Shown one piece after another: positions 1-7,679 of a stretch of DNA of 64,000 nt (position 1 is the first letter of the stretch; each line of letters opens with the position of its first letter). Source of the stretch: Clostridiales bacterium (GTDB lineage Bacteria; Bacillota; Clostridia; Christensenellales; Pumilibacteraceae). Location: the NCBI GenBank assembly GCA_029070965.1, contig JAIEBI010000020.1, forward strand, positions 1 to 64,000. Reading direction: 5' to 3'. Made by a program: the position numbers and the translations under genes. The notes beneath the pieces are model-generated. The model was not told where the DNA came from. It saw only the letters and a list, made by a program, of their open reading frames with translations, and ran no database searches.

Positions 1-477
1 GTAATTGTCGGCGCAAAAATCGTGCAAAAACTTGTTCCATTGACAGCTCGATTTGTCGTATTCGGCGTACTTGATTTTGCCGAGCTTTACGTCCAGCAAA
101 TCCCCGAGCGTAAAACTTGCATCGCCGTTTTGCTTGACCGCCTTTGCGGTGGCGACGGTGTCGGCTGTGAACTTAAAGTTTTTGTCGCCCGTCACTTGAA
201 TATAAAAATCCCGAAACTTGGGTCCGAACGTAAATCCGCAGTCAATCAGCGGCGTGTCCAAAGTCAGCTCGCAAGCGACAGGCTTTATCCGCGCTTGGGG
301 CTTGTGCAAAATTCGCTCGCCGTCAAAGTACGCGCGTATAATTCCGTTAAGCTCGCTTTTGCCGCCGACGTATTCCAGTCCCAGACTTTTGCATATAGCT
401 ACCAGCTCATCGCGGTACCAATAATACTTGCAAAACTCGGCGTACGATTTAATTTGCTCAAACTGCGGTCGTTCCAT
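1..477 (-). CDS. SAP-domain protein, DUF6434-like (3' end beyond window)
   Basis: An open minus-strand frame of 159 codons runs from ATG at 477 off the left edge without a stop. The N-terminus (about residues 5-50) has the helix-extended-loop-helix look of a SAP motif, with YYWYRDEL and LGLEYVGGKSEL. The next part, starting ELTLDTPLIDCGFTFG, resembles the DUF6434 region of clostridial SAP proteins of unknown role. SAP motifs usually bind DNA, so a DNA-related role is an inference. The plus-strand frame over the same bases is a shadow. A TATAAT box lies only six bases upstream of the ATG, with AGGGG between them, so the message may be leaderless or nearly so. Confidence 0.72.
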   Translation of the reverse strand, partial: MERPQFEQIKSYAEFCKYYWYRDELVAICKSLGLEYVGGKSELNGIIRAYFDGERILHKPQARIKPVACELTLDTPLIDCGFTFGPKFRDFYIQVTGDKNFKFTADTVATAKAVKQNGDASFTLGDLLDVKLGKIKYAEYDKSSCQWNKFLHDFCADNY

Positions 478-483
478 ACCCCT

Positions 484-512
484 ATTATACCACAGTCGCG
501 CCAAACGTGCAA
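484..512 (-). promoter_or_regulatory. Promoter of the SAP-domain gene
   Basis: On the minus strand TTGCAC (507-512) and a perfect TATAAT (484-489) are 17 bases apart. Transcription would start at or very near the ATG at 477. Confidence 0.45.
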
Positions 513-526
513 ATCCTATTTTACGG

Positions 527-556
527 CAAAACGAAAACCGCCTTTCGGCGGTTTCA
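527..556 (-). terminator. Rho-independent terminator after the 160-aa membrane protein gene
   Basis: Eight-base arms AAACCGCC and GGCGGTTT enclose a GAAA tetraloop and are followed on the minus strand by TCGTTTT. The hairpin begins a few bases after the stop codon at 559. Confidence 0.8.
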
Positions 557-558
557 TT

Positions 559-1041
559 TTATAATGCGCTTACAATGGCATAGCCTATTCCCAAACAAAT
601 GCCGAACGTGACGGCAAAGCTGCCGAGTCCGATGAGTATTTTAAGCCAAGTCGGTCTTACGCTTTTCATACCCCAAAGCCCGAGCACACTGAACAATCCG
701 CTTATGCCGCCCCCTATCGCACCGCCGACTATGGGAATAATTCTGCACAGCGCGGTTACGTTGCCCCATATCACGACAAACAAAAACGGCAAAACACACA
801 GCACAATCTCATACCACTTTATTCGCGGGATTACTTCTATTTTTTCGCCGTTAATATCAAGGCTGGCGCCCTGCAAAAATCCACCGTTAGCGGTGACGGT
901 AGTGCCGTTTTGCATTTTAAACTCTTTTTTGGAAAGCTTTTCCAGCGGAGTGCCTCCGATTGAAATCGCCTTCTTTCCCGTCCACGCGCTTTCGTCGTAA
1001 ACGATTTCGCCGTACGTTGGGTGTTGAATAACTGTCTTCAT
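559..1041 (-). CDS. Small membrane protein with soluble N-terminal domain, unknown function
   Basis: 160 residues. The first 70 or so form a soluble, probably beta-rich part (IQHPTYGEIVYDES, ISIGGTPLEKLSKKEF). Three hydrophobic segments follow at about 78-98, 100-120 and 133-158; the middle one is a glycine-zipper-like stretch (IVGGAIGGGISG). There is no signal peptide. The start is supported by GGAG about seven bases upstream and by its own promoter. The N-terminal pattern MKT-V/I-IQH-YG recurs in the 26-codon ORF at 1728-1808, so the two appear related. I do not recognise a named family; a membrane location is the only safe inference. Confidence 0.8.
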   Translation of the reverse strand: MKTVIQHPTYGEIVYDESAWTGKKAISIGGTPLEKLSKKEFKMQNGTTVTANGGFLQGASLDINGEKIEVIPRIKWYEIVLCVLPFLFVVIWGNVTALCRIIPIVGGAIGGGISGLFSVLGLWGMKSVRPTWLKILIGLGSFAVTFGICLGIGYAIVSAL

Positions 1042-1069
1042 GATTTTCTCCGTTTGGATTATTTGTAAT

Positions 1070-1098
1070 AGTATATATCAAGACACTACGACCGTCAA
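1070..1098 (-). promoter_or_regulatory. Promoter for the 160-aa membrane protein gene
   Basis: TTGACG (1093-1098) and TATACT (1070-1075) are separated by exactly 17 bases on the minus strand, about 29 bases upstream of the ATG. Confidence 0.7.
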
Positions 1099-1156
1099 GA
1101 CTTTTTACAAAAATTTCTTTGGCTCACTCTCGTCTTCTATGCCCACTTCGACGACA

Positions 1157-1693
1157 CTATGCAAAATATGAAACAGTTCCTGCTGATACAGTATATTTGC
1201 ATTGCAAGTCAAATGCATTTTTTATTACGTCCCATTTTAATTCTGTTATGCTAATTGTTACCGAATACTGTTTCCCCTCTTTTACGTTGCCCATTGATTT
1301 CTCTATCGTTTGTAGTTTAGTTCCATTTGATTTTTGAAAAACAAATTTTAGTTTCAGTCCGTCAATGTCTTTCTTTGGCGTAAATGTAAGTTTTTCACCG
1401 AATGATGATAAATCCAAATCGTCACCGGATATTGTAATATCATTTAGTGTGGCACTTCTTGATAATAAACTGGGTTTAGAATTAGACCCTGTACCTGTAT
1501 CTCTATCTGTATCTCTATCGCTATAATTGTATTGACTACTATTATCGGAATCCGTTTTTCGAGTTGTAAAGTATGTAATTGCAAATCCAATTATGATGAA
1601 CAACATTATAACTGTTACTGTTATTGTTATTAGACAGCCTCTACCATTACCGCTTCGTTTATCGGTCTTATTGTTGTTTAAATTGTTTTCCAT
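1157..1693 (-). CDS. Single-pass membrane protein with exported C-terminal domain
   Basis: 178 residues. A short charged cytoplasmic N-terminus is followed by one membrane helix at about 20-43, a Ser/Asp/Thr-rich linker (YSDRDTDRDTGTGSNS), and a C-terminal domain of about 95 residues predicted outside the cell. That domain (DIDGLKLKFVFQKSNG, then EGKQYSVTISITEL) resembles the beta-sandwich FxLYD-type domains of Gram-positive surface proteins, but the match is weak and by eye. It lies 34 bases downstream of the 26-codon ORF, probably on the same transcript from the consensus promoter at 1853-1881. GGAAAG precedes the ATG. The stretch is AT-richer than most of the window. Confidence 0.75.
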   Translation of the reverse strand: MENNLNNNKTDKRSGNGRGCLITITVTVIMLFIIIGFAITYFTTRKTDSDNSSQYNYSDRDTDRDTGTGSNSKPSLLSRSATLNDITISGDDLDLSSFGEKLTFTPKKDIDGLKLKFVFQKSNGTKLQTIEKSMGNVKEGKQYSVTISITELKWDVIKNAFDLQCKYTVSAGTVSYFA

Positions 1694-1727
1694 TTTTAAG
1701 CTTTCCTTTTCGTTTGTGCGGCCGTAT

Positions 1728-1808
1728 TTATATCCAACATTTCGAATAGCGCTTTTTCTTTTCGGCGGATAGTGTGCCGTACATTTCGTGTTGAATTATT
1801 GTCTTCAT
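1728..1808 (-). CDS. 26-codon ORF resembling the N-terminus of the 559-1041 protein
   Basis: ATG at 1808 with a very good AGGGGAG site six bases upstream opens a frame of 26 codons ending at TAA 1728-1730. It starts MKTIIQHEMYGTL, close to MKTVIQHPTYGEI of the gene at 559-1041, then diverges into a lysine-rich end (AEKKKRYSKCWI). It is the first ORF after a perfect consensus promoter. It may be the stub of a deleted paralogue or a functional small peptide. The good ribosome site favours translation either way. Confidence 0.5.
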   Translation of the reverse strand: MKTIIQHEMYGTLSAEKKKRYSKCWI

Positions 1809-1823
1809 AATTCTCCCCTCTTT

Positions 1824-1878
1824 GATACACTTAATGTATCTACACACAATAGATTATACATAAACTGTATAATATTGT
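1824..1878. promoter_or_regulatory. Divergent promoter/operator region, probable XRE binding sites
   Basis: ATTATAC (1853-1859) and GTATAAT (1867-1873) form a perfect 7-base inverted repeat with a 7-base spacer. Outer ACAAT (1846-1850) and ATTGT (1874-1878) extend it with a two-base offset. Each arm contains a -10 box: minus-strand TATAAT at 1853-1858 and plus-strand TATAAT at 1868-1873. A second palindrome, GATACA/TGTATC (1824-1829 and 1835-1840), lies in the minus-strand leader. Binding here would block both promoters, so the adjacent XRE protein is the likely ligand (inference). Confidence 0.5.
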
Positions 1879-1881
1879 CAA
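1853..1881 (-). promoter_or_regulatory. Consensus sigma-70 promoter for the 1157-1808 operon
   Basis: Perfect TTGACA (1876-1881) and perfect TATAAT (1853-1858) lie 17 bases apart on the minus strand. The box overlaps the divergent promoter of the XRE gene and an inverted repeat. Confidence 0.85.
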
Positions 1882-1898
1882 ATAATTTAGGTAATATT

Positions 1899-2120
1899 AT
1901 GCAAAACAATTTAAAATCCGACGTTGGTAATAGACTGAAAGAACGGCGACAACAGTTGAACATGACCCAACGTGACGTTGCCGAAGCGATAGGCGTTGCT
2001 CAACCGGTTTACCAACGTTTTGAAAAAGGCATTTTCGAATGCAACTATTTGCAATTGTTTGCATTATGCAAGCTGTTTGATATTTCCGCCGACTACCTAT
2101 TGGGTTTGACGGATTATTGA
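1899..2120 (+). CDS. XRE-family HTH transcriptional regulator
   Basis: 73 residues, essentially one Cro/C1-type helix-turn-helix: VGNRLKERRQQLNMTQRDVA, then AIGVAQPVYQRFEKG and the typical tail LCKLFDISADYLLGL. ATG 1899 is chosen over the upstream in-frame ATG at 1788 because it starts the domain, has an AGG site eight bases upstream, and lies after the -10 box at 1868-1873. Proteins of this size usually act as dimeric repressors of nearby genes. The divergent operon sharing its promoter region is the obvious target. No effector domain is present. Confidence 0.88.
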   Translation: MQNNLKSDVGNRLKERRQQLNMTQRDVAEAIGVAQPVYQRFEKGIFECNYLQLFALCKLFDISADYLLGLTDY

Positions 2121-2395
2121 ATTATATACCACGCGCTAACAACAGTCAATACTTTTTTATAAATCCCATTGACGCATTACTCGCCTATGTGCCACTTCAA
2201 CCAAAACAAAAACCATCAAAAAGCATGTGGCGAGACTGCCCGCGAAAACCGCGGGCGGGCTTCGGCGTCCCGCCGAGCGCCTAGCGAACTGCGCGCCGAA
2301 TAGCTTTATCTATCATCATATTTATATTTCTTTTTCATGTCACTACGTGTCCGTATTCACTACGGCGCACTCTCACTACTATCCACTTCGATTAT
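2121..2395. other. Intergenic spacer with a GC-rich structured stretch
   Basis: No credible gene is visible. At about 2225-2305 the sequence turns abruptly GC-rich and self-complementary: GCCCGCG and CGCGGGC pair around AAAAC, followed by further CGGCG/CGCCG complementarity. Its start, GTGGCGAGACT, matches 11 bases of the nearby tRNA-Pro T-arm region. The rest is AT-rich spacer. It could be a small structured RNA or a repetitive-element remnant. Confidence 0.4.
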
Positions 2396-2429
2396 AAAAG
2401 CACCGTAGGACATATCCTACGGTGCTTTT
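2396..2429 (-). terminator. Terminator of tRNA-Pro
   Basis: A perfect 15-base inverted repeat (AAAAGCACCGTAGGA with its complement) around a four-base loop lies immediately after the tRNA 3' end; the minus-strand arm ends in TTTT. Confidence 0.85.
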
Positions 2430-2430
2430 A

Positions 2431-2506
2431 TGGTCGAAGTGGCGAGACTCGAACTCGCGGCCTCATGGTCCCGAACCATGCGCGCTACCAACTGCGCTAC
2501 ACCTCG
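2431..2506 (-). tRNA. tRNA-Pro (anticodon CGG)
   Basis: The minus strand folds as a full cloverleaf. The acceptor CGAGGTG pairs with CACTTCG, the D-arm contains AGTTGGTAG, the anticodon stem CATGG/CCATG holds loop TTCGGGA with anticodon CGG (2471-2473), and the T-arm is GCGAG-TTCGAGT-CTCGC. Discriminator A and an encoded CCA (2431-2433) follow. The anticodon reads CCG. Confidence 0.96.
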
Positions 2507-2527
2507 ACAGGCTTTAAACGTAACAAT

Positions 2528-2556
2528 ATTTTACAACATAGTATTCATTTTGTCAA
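2528..2556 (-). promoter_or_regulatory. Promoter of tRNA-Pro
   Basis: TTGACA (2551-2556) and TAAAAT (2528-2533) are 17 bases apart, ending about 22 bases before the mature tRNA 5' end. Confidence 0.75.
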
Positions 2557-2601
2557 ATGCTTTATCGGAAATTATTAATAAATTCGGTTTGTCGCATTTT
2601 T

Positions 2602-3357
2602 CTATTTCTTTAAATTTTTTTCTATCGTATGCGCCACAGCCGCGGTATAATAATCGGATATATCCGCGTTTGCGTTTTTCCACGGCGTTACCCTATCCTC
2701 TTTGGCGTCAAACACATGATATGCGCCGATATCCCCGCCCGTCGCGCGCCGCAGTGAAAAGAAGGCGCTTTGATAATATTCCACGTAGTCCACAAACTCA
2801 ATACCGAGCGTGCTCGTCAGCTTAGTCATTTTTATAAGCAGCTTTAACCGCTCTGGCGACGGCAAAACAGGCTTTGTGTTCAGTCTCGGCTCCAACCGCA
2901 TAAGCACTATCTTTTGCGCGTTGCGCCTGCACACTATTGCCGCAAGCTCTCTTACGCGCTCGTCCATGCCCAACCTTTCGGCGTGATACACCCTGTACTT
3001 TTTGTCCAAGCATACGCACACGTCGGACGGATTGTACTCGTTCATAAAGTACACTGCGGCGTACTCCGCTATTTCGCGTTCGGTTGCCAAAGTCAAACCC
3101 TTTACCGCGCGAAGCTGCGCTTGGCGCCAAAGCGGCCGCATTACGGTAAAGAAGGTCGCCACGCGATCGGTCATACCGTCAATTTGCATCAGCTCCTCGT
3201 GCGAAGCCGAAAATATGCCCGACACGCTGCCGAACCGTTCCACCAGCCGCCATGCGAGGTCGTCGTTTTCGTGTTCGTACAGCACCTTCAAGCAAAATTG
3301 CAAAATGCCGATATCGCTGTTTTCTATATTTATCAGCTGTTTTTCGCTTTTACTCAC
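2602..3357 (-). CDS. RadC-like protein with degenerate JAMM motif
   Basis: 251 residues. Residues about 30-75 match the helix-hairpin-helix part of RadC/UPF0758 proteins (ERFGSVSGIFSASHEEL then IDGMTDRVATFF). The second half follows the RadC MPN fold, ending GIEFVDYVEY where RadC has GI-LLDHII. The metal-binding block of RadC (HNHPSG...PSxxD) is replaced by RLEPRLNTKPVLPSPER, so both histidines are gone and peptidase-type zinc chemistry is unlikely. It starts with GTG at 3357 and overlaps the dnaB stop by eight bases, so translation is probably coupled. A non-catalytic DNA-associated role is an inference. Confidence 0.82.
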   Translation of the reverse strand: MSKSEKQLINIENSDIGILQFCLKVLYEHENDDLAWRLVERFGSVSGIFSASHEELMQIDGMTDRVATFFTVMRPLWRQAQLRAVKGLTLATEREIAEYAAVYFMNEYNPSDVCVCLDKKYRVYHAERLGMDERVRELAAIVCRRNAQKIVLMRLEPRLNTKPVLPSPERLKLLIKMTKLTSTLGIEFVDYVEYYQSAFFSLRRATGGDIGAYHVFDAKEDRVTPWKNANADISDYYTAAVAHTIEKNLKK

Positions 3358-4882
3358 CGTCTAGTAAGCCCGCGTCCATAGGGTCGAAGTCGCCGTCACC
3401 GTAGTCCGAATCGGACGGAGGCGGCGCGGATTCCTCAAAGCCCGCGTCCCTGCCCGAATAATACGCAGGCGCTTCGGGCGTACCTTTGTCGTCGGGCGAA
3501 GTGAACGTTGTGGTAGCGGCGTGCCACAGTAGCTTGACGTTACCCGTTTCGCCGTTGCGGTGCTTTGCTATATTCAAATACACTTCGCTGGTTGCCGGTT
3601 TTTCTCCGTTGTTGCCGCCCGCAATCTCCTTGCGGTCTATGAACAAAACGATATCGGCGTCCTGCTCGATAGCGCCCGAATCGCGCAGGTCGGACAGCTT
3701 TGATTCCTTGTCCGCGCCCTTGCGCTGTTCTATGCTACGCGACATCTGCGAAAGCAACAGTATAGGCACGTTAAGCTCCTTTGCGGCAAGCTTTAACGCG
3801 CGCGTGATTTCCGCTATCTCACGCACAAAGTTGTCCACCTTTTTGCCGCTTTGCATTAATTGAAGGTAGTCAATCATTACAAAGTCCAAGCCCTTGGAAT
3901 GTTTGAGCGCACGGCACTTGCTTAGTATTTCCGCGGGCGTGATGTTGCCCGATTCGTCTATGTACAGGTTTGTACGCACCAGCTCGTCGCGGGCGGCGTA
4001 CAGCCTGTCCCATTCCCGTTCGTTTATGACGGCGCGGTTGGCGCGCGACATGTCGTAGTTACCCACCGAACAAAGTATGCGCTTGGCAAGCTGGGTCGCG
4101 CTCATTTCCAGCGAGAACACCGCAACAGAAAACGGCTTGCCCGTGTCGGGGCGCTTGCGCCGCGCGGCATTTACCGCGCAGTTCATTGCAAAACTGGTTT
4201 TGCCCTGTCCGGGACGGGCGGCAAGAATAATAAGGTCGCTGTTTTGAAAGCCGCCGCCGAGTATGCTGTCCACCTTGCTAAATCCGGTCGGCACACCGCG
4301 GTACGCCGACGTTTCGGTAGCGCGTTTTTTAAGGTCTTCCAACACCGTTTGGACGTAGCCTTCAAGCTTTTCGGGTTTGCCCCGCCGCGTCGATTCCGCA
4401 AGACCGTACAATGCCGCTTCCGCGCGGGACAGCGCGCTGTCGTCGGGATCGAGGGCGTATGCCTCGTCCGCCATTCTGCGCGCAATGTCTATAATGGCGC
4501 GAAGGCGCGCCGTCTTTTTGACAATATCAAAGTAATATTCGGAGTTGGCAACCGACGGCACCGCCGCTATCATCTTAGACAAATATTCGACGCCGCCCGC
4601 CTGATTAAGCGTACCGCTGTTTTCCAGCGCGCCGACTACGGTTACAAAGTCGATAGGCTTTGCCGCGTTGAACAAATCGGCCAACGCCTCGTACACGTGC
4701 TTGTGCGCGGGCGTGTAAAAGTCGTCAGCGGAAAGCTGCGGCATAAACTTACTCGCCGTTTGCCCGTCTATAAGCATACCGCCGATAAGCGCGATTTCCG
4801 CCTCGTAGTTGTTGGGCGTTTCGCGCGCAACGACGTGCGGGTGGTTCTTTATAAATTCTTCTCTATCGTCTTTTTTAGGCAT
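3350..4882 (-). CDS. dnaB: Replicative DNA helicase DnaB
   Basis: 510 residues, slightly longer than usual. The N-terminal DnaB domain (about 22-125) begins NNYEAEIALIGGMLID. The RecA-type ATPase follows, with Walker A ARPGQGKTS (about 222-230; ARPSMGKT is more common), Walker B VMIDYLQLM, the sensor region LSQMSRSIEQR, and DSGAIEQDADIVLFI. The hexamer unwinds DNA at the replication fork using ATP. The acidic C-terminal tail of about 50 residues (SDSDYGDGDFDPMD) is an extension. It lies 16 bases after the lipoprotein gene and overlaps the RadC-like gene. The context is an operon starting at pepF. Confidence 0.97.
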   Translation of the reverse strand: MPKKDDREEFIKNHPHVVARETPNNYEAEIALIGGMLIDGQTASKFMPQLSADDFYTPAHKHVYEALADLFNAAKPIDFVTVVGALENSGTLNQAGGVEYLSKMIAAVPSVANSEYYFDIVKKTARLRAIIDIARRMADEAYALDPDDSALSRAEAALYGLAESTRRGKPEKLEGYVQTVLEDLKKRATETSAYRGVPTGFSKVDSILGGGFQNSDLIILAARPGQGKTSFAMNCAVNAARRKRPDTGKPFSVAVFSLEMSATQLAKRILCSVGNYDMSRANRAVINEREWDRLYAARDELVRTNLYIDESGNITPAEILSKCRALKHSKGLDFVMIDYLQLMQSGKKVDNFVREIAEITRALKLAAKELNVPILLLSQMSRSIEQRKGADKESKLSDLRDSGAIEQDADIVLFIDRKEIAGGNNGEKPATSEVYLNIAKHRNGETGNVKLLWHAATTTFTSPDDKGTPEAPAYYSGRDAGFEESAPPPSDSDYGDGDFDPMDAGLLDGE

Positions 4883-4898
4883 AGCCGTCTCTCCTTAG

Positions 4899-5807
4899 TT
4901 ACAGCTTTGTAGGCAGGTGCGAATCGTAGTCGCGATACTGCTCGGGGTTATACGGAAATCTGTCGAGCAACGTGGGTTTGTCTTTTTTGGCGCGGGTAAG
5001 CAGGATTATAAGCCCGAACACCAAGGCGCCCGCTGCGACGGCCACCAAATACCAGCCGTACGGCACCGCGCCCTTATACTTATATTGAATATACGTGTCG
5101 GTATCGTCGAAATACCGCGAAAACACGTACGCCGTACCCTTGTCGTCTTTTACCTTTTGTCCCGAGCTTTCCATTCTATCAGAGCCGTACCGCACGTAGT
5201 TTAGCAACAGCCCGTCGGGATTGGTGCTTTTAAGATACGGAAACGCCTCGTCTATCGCGTGAAGGGACACCACCGTTTCGCCGTTTGCGTCGTGAGCAAC
5301 AGCGCCGTTCTTTATCCGTTCGAGGACGGTGGACGAGCGCAGCGGCTGAACGTTGTCGTAGTTTTCGCGCACGCCGTTGAACGGATTTGCCGACGTTGCG
5401 GTATAAGTGCGTATAAACGGATTTTCCGTGTGCGTGGTGGTAAAGTTTACCGCCGTGCCCAGCTCGGCAAGCTCGCCGCCGTCAGCCACCTGCTTGCGGT
5501 AACGCACGACGTACTTGCCGTCGGTATTCGACGCACTCACCAACGTATAGTCGTAATCGGCAAACAGTCGCGCAAAGTAGCCTTGCACGGTATACGGGTC
5601 GCCGTCGACATCGGTTATAGCGGTGCGCTCCATGCTCTTCACCGTTTCGTTGTCTATACTGAGCTCGTACATATGGTAACGCACGCCGTCCTCGGTATAG
5701 TCGTAGACCGAAAGTGTCGCACCGCAGCCTGTTAGCAGCAGCGCGGCAGCGCAAACCGCGATAAGCATTATTATCCGCTTGGATTTTTTAATGCTATTAA
5801 GCAGCAT
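4899..5807 (-). CDS. Membrane-anchored lipoprotein, unknown function
   Basis: 302 residues. A lipoprotein signal peptide with lipobox LLTGC (Cys about 28) is followed by an extracellular domain of about 215 residues rich in Tyr and Thr. A second membrane helix lies at about 253-272 (GWYLVAVAAGALVFGLIILL), with a basic cytoplasmic tail of about 30 residues. The protein is therefore tethered twice. I do not recognise the domain. The start codon shares its A with the pepF stop (TAATG), so it is translationally coupled to the peptidase. Its placement between pepF and dnaB does not reveal a role. Confidence 0.82.
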   Translation of the reverse strand: MLLNSIKKSKRIIMLIAVCAAALLLTGCGATLSVYDYTEDGVRYHMYELSIDNETVKSMERTAITDVDGDPYTVQGYFARLFADYDYTLVSASNTDGKYVVRYRKQVADGGELAELGTAVNFTTTHTENPFIRTYTATSANPFNGVRENYDNVQPLRSSTVLERIKNGAVAHDANGETVVSLHAIDEAFPYLKSTNPDGLLLNYVRYGSDRMESSGQKVKDDKGTAYVFSRYFDDTDTYIQYKYKGAVPYGWYLVAVAAGALVFGLIILLTRAKKDKPTLLDRFPYNPEQYRDYDSHLPTKL

Positions 5808-7579
5808 TAAGCGAGTTTTTCCAACTCGTCAAGCGCGGCGTTGAAGAACTTGAACGCGTCGTCGTACGGCTTGGGCTGCGCCAAATCGACCTGCGTATCG
5901 CACAAAATGTCGTACGGCGATTTATGCCCGCCCGCGCTGAGGAACTTGGTTTTGTAAATATCCACGTAACCGTCGCGCGACAAAATGTTGTGCGCAATGC
6001 TGGTTGCCGCAGTCATGCCGGTGGAATACTTGTACACGTAAAACGCCTTGTAGAAATGCGGAATACGCGCCCACTCGTATGCGATTTTGTCGTCGGAAAC
6101 AACGTGCTCGCCGTAGTACTTTTTGTTAAGCTCCAAGTACATTTCGCTGAGGTTATCCACCGTGAGCGGCGTGCCCAGTAAGTCCATTTTGTGCGCGTTA
6201 TATTCGAATTCGGCAAACATAGCTTGACGGAACACCGTCGTGCGGAACCTGTTCAAGCGAAGACTGAGCAAATACTTTTTGACGTTGTCGTCCTTTACGT
6301 TTTTGGTAAGGTAATCGTCGAGCAGCGTTTCGTTGCAAATGGACGCGACCTCGGCTACGAATATGCGGTAGTCCCACTTTGAATAGGGCTGGTTATTTTG
6401 CGAATAGTAGGAATGCATGCAATGTCCCAGCTCGTGCGCCAGCGTGAATATATCCTCGGTGGTGGGCGCATAGTTAAGCAATACGTACGGATGCGCGCTG
6501 TACGCCGACCAGCTGTACGCGCCGCCGCGCTTGCCGTCGTTGGGCATAACGTCTATCCAGCCCTCAGTCATTGCGCGGTTAAGCAGCTTTACGTAGTCCT
6601 CGCCCATCGGCGCCATTGCCGTCTTGACCATGTCGCACGCCTTTTCGTAAGGCAGCTTCATTTCGGCGTTCTCGACGATAGGCACGTACAAATCGTACAT
6701 ATGCTGCTCTTTAAGCCCGAGTATCTTTTTGCGCAACCCGATATAGCGGTGCAGCGGCGCAAGGTTGCGGTTTACTGCGTCTATAAGATTGGTGTAAACG
6801 GACGTGGGTACGCCGTCGCCGAACAGCGATTGCTCCAAGCAGTCGCCGTAGCCGCGCGCCTTGGCGTAAAAGTTATCCGCCTTGACGTTGCCGGCATAGT
6901 TAGCGGCAAAGGTGTTGATGTGCGCGATATATCCGTCGTAAAGATTGTTGAACGCCTTTTTGCGCACGGCGCGGTTCGAGTCCGCCAAAAGCTCGCCGTA
7001 GCTGCCGTTGTTGAGCTCTATCTTTTTGCCGTCCTTAGTGACCGGCTTGAATTTGAGGTCGGCGTCGTACAGCATGTGCGCCACGTTGTACGTAACGCCC
7101 AGCGCTTCACCCGCCATGGCAAGAAGCTTTTCCTCCTTGTCCGAAAGTATGTGCGCCTTTTGCCGCACAACCTCTTTGAGCATAAAATCGAAATCGGAAA
7201 ATTCGGGATCGGCAATGTACGCATCGAGCACCTTTTGGTCGAGCGCGCCAAGCTCGCTGCTTATGAACGACGCCGCAGCGCCGTATTTGCCCGCCAGTCC
7301 TTCCGTGCGCGAAGCCAAACCGACGGCGGCGCCGTTGGTGGAATCCTCGTCGCGGTACATATGCGAATAGATATAAATAAGCTCGAACTTTTTGGACACC
7401 TCGGCGTCCAGCTTTAAACAGCCGAGTGCGTCGTTTCGATTATTCAGCTTGCCCTTGTACGCCTCGATTGCATCAAGCGCACCCTCTACCTCGCCGAAAA
7501 GTTTTTCAAAGGTTTGGGCGCTGTCCACCATGTCGGACAAATTCCAATGGTATTTCTTTTCCACTTCGTTTCTTTTCAT
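5807..7579 (-). CDS. pepF: Oligoendopeptidase F (M3B metallopeptidase)
   Basis: 590 residues, normal for PepF. The zinc motif HELGH lies at 382-386 in LAHELGHCMHSYYSQ, with the third ligand region VAEVASICNETLL about 25 residues on. The N-terminus KKYHWNLSDM and ending DELEKLA fit the family. The enzyme cleaves short peptides in the cytoplasm and supports peptide nutrition or turnover of signal peptides. ATG 7579 is chosen over an upstream TTG at 7606 because AAGGAG lies seven bases before it. It is the first gene of an operon with the lipoprotein, dnaB and the RadC-like gene. Confidence 0.96.
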   Translation of the reverse strand: MKRNEVEKKYHWNLSDMVDSAQTFEKLFGEVEGALDAIEAYKGKLNNRNDALGCLKLDAEVSKKFELIYIYSHMYRDEDSTNGAAVGLASRTEGLAGKYGAAASFISSELGALDQKVLDAYIADPEFSDFDFMLKEVVRQKAHILSDKEEKLLAMAGEALGVTYNVAHMLYDADLKFKPVTKDGKKIELNNGSYGELLADSNRAVRKKAFNNLYDGYIAHINTFAANYAGNVKADNFYAKARGYGDCLEQSLFGDGVPTSVYTNLIDAVNRNLAPLHRYIGLRKKILGLKEQHMYDLYVPIVENAEMKLPYEKACDMVKTAMAPMGEDYVKLLNRAMTEGWIDVMPNDGKRGGAYSWSAYSAHPYVLLNYAPTTEDIFTLAHELGHCMHSYYSQNNQPYSKWDYRIFVAEVASICNETLLDDYLTKNVKDDNVKKYLLSLRLNRFRTTVFRQAMFAEFEYNAHKMDLLGTPLTVDNLSEMYLELNKKYYGEHVVSDDKIAYEWARIPHFYKAFYVYKYSTGMTAATSIAHNILSRDGYVDIYKTKFLSAGGHKSPYDILCDTQVDLAQPKPYDDAFKFFNAALDELEKLA

Positions 7580-7629
7580 ATCAATACTCCTTGCGGTTTT
7601 TTGCAATTAAAAATTACGGCTTACCAAAT

Positions 7630-7658
7630 AGTATAGCATACCGTAGCGAATAAGGCAA
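7630..7658 (-). promoter_or_regulatory. Promoter of the pepF-dnaB operon
   Basis: TTGCCT (7653-7658) and TATACT (7630-7635) with a 17-base spacer, about 50 bases upstream of the pepF ATG. Confidence 0.65.
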
Positions 7659-7679
7659 GTGTAAATTTAGAATTGGGAA

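Noticed and set aside
2430..2825. A plus-strand frame beginning MVEVARLELAASWS
   Set aside because: It is a translation of tRNA-Pro and the dnaB-operon downstream region, a well-known false protein family.
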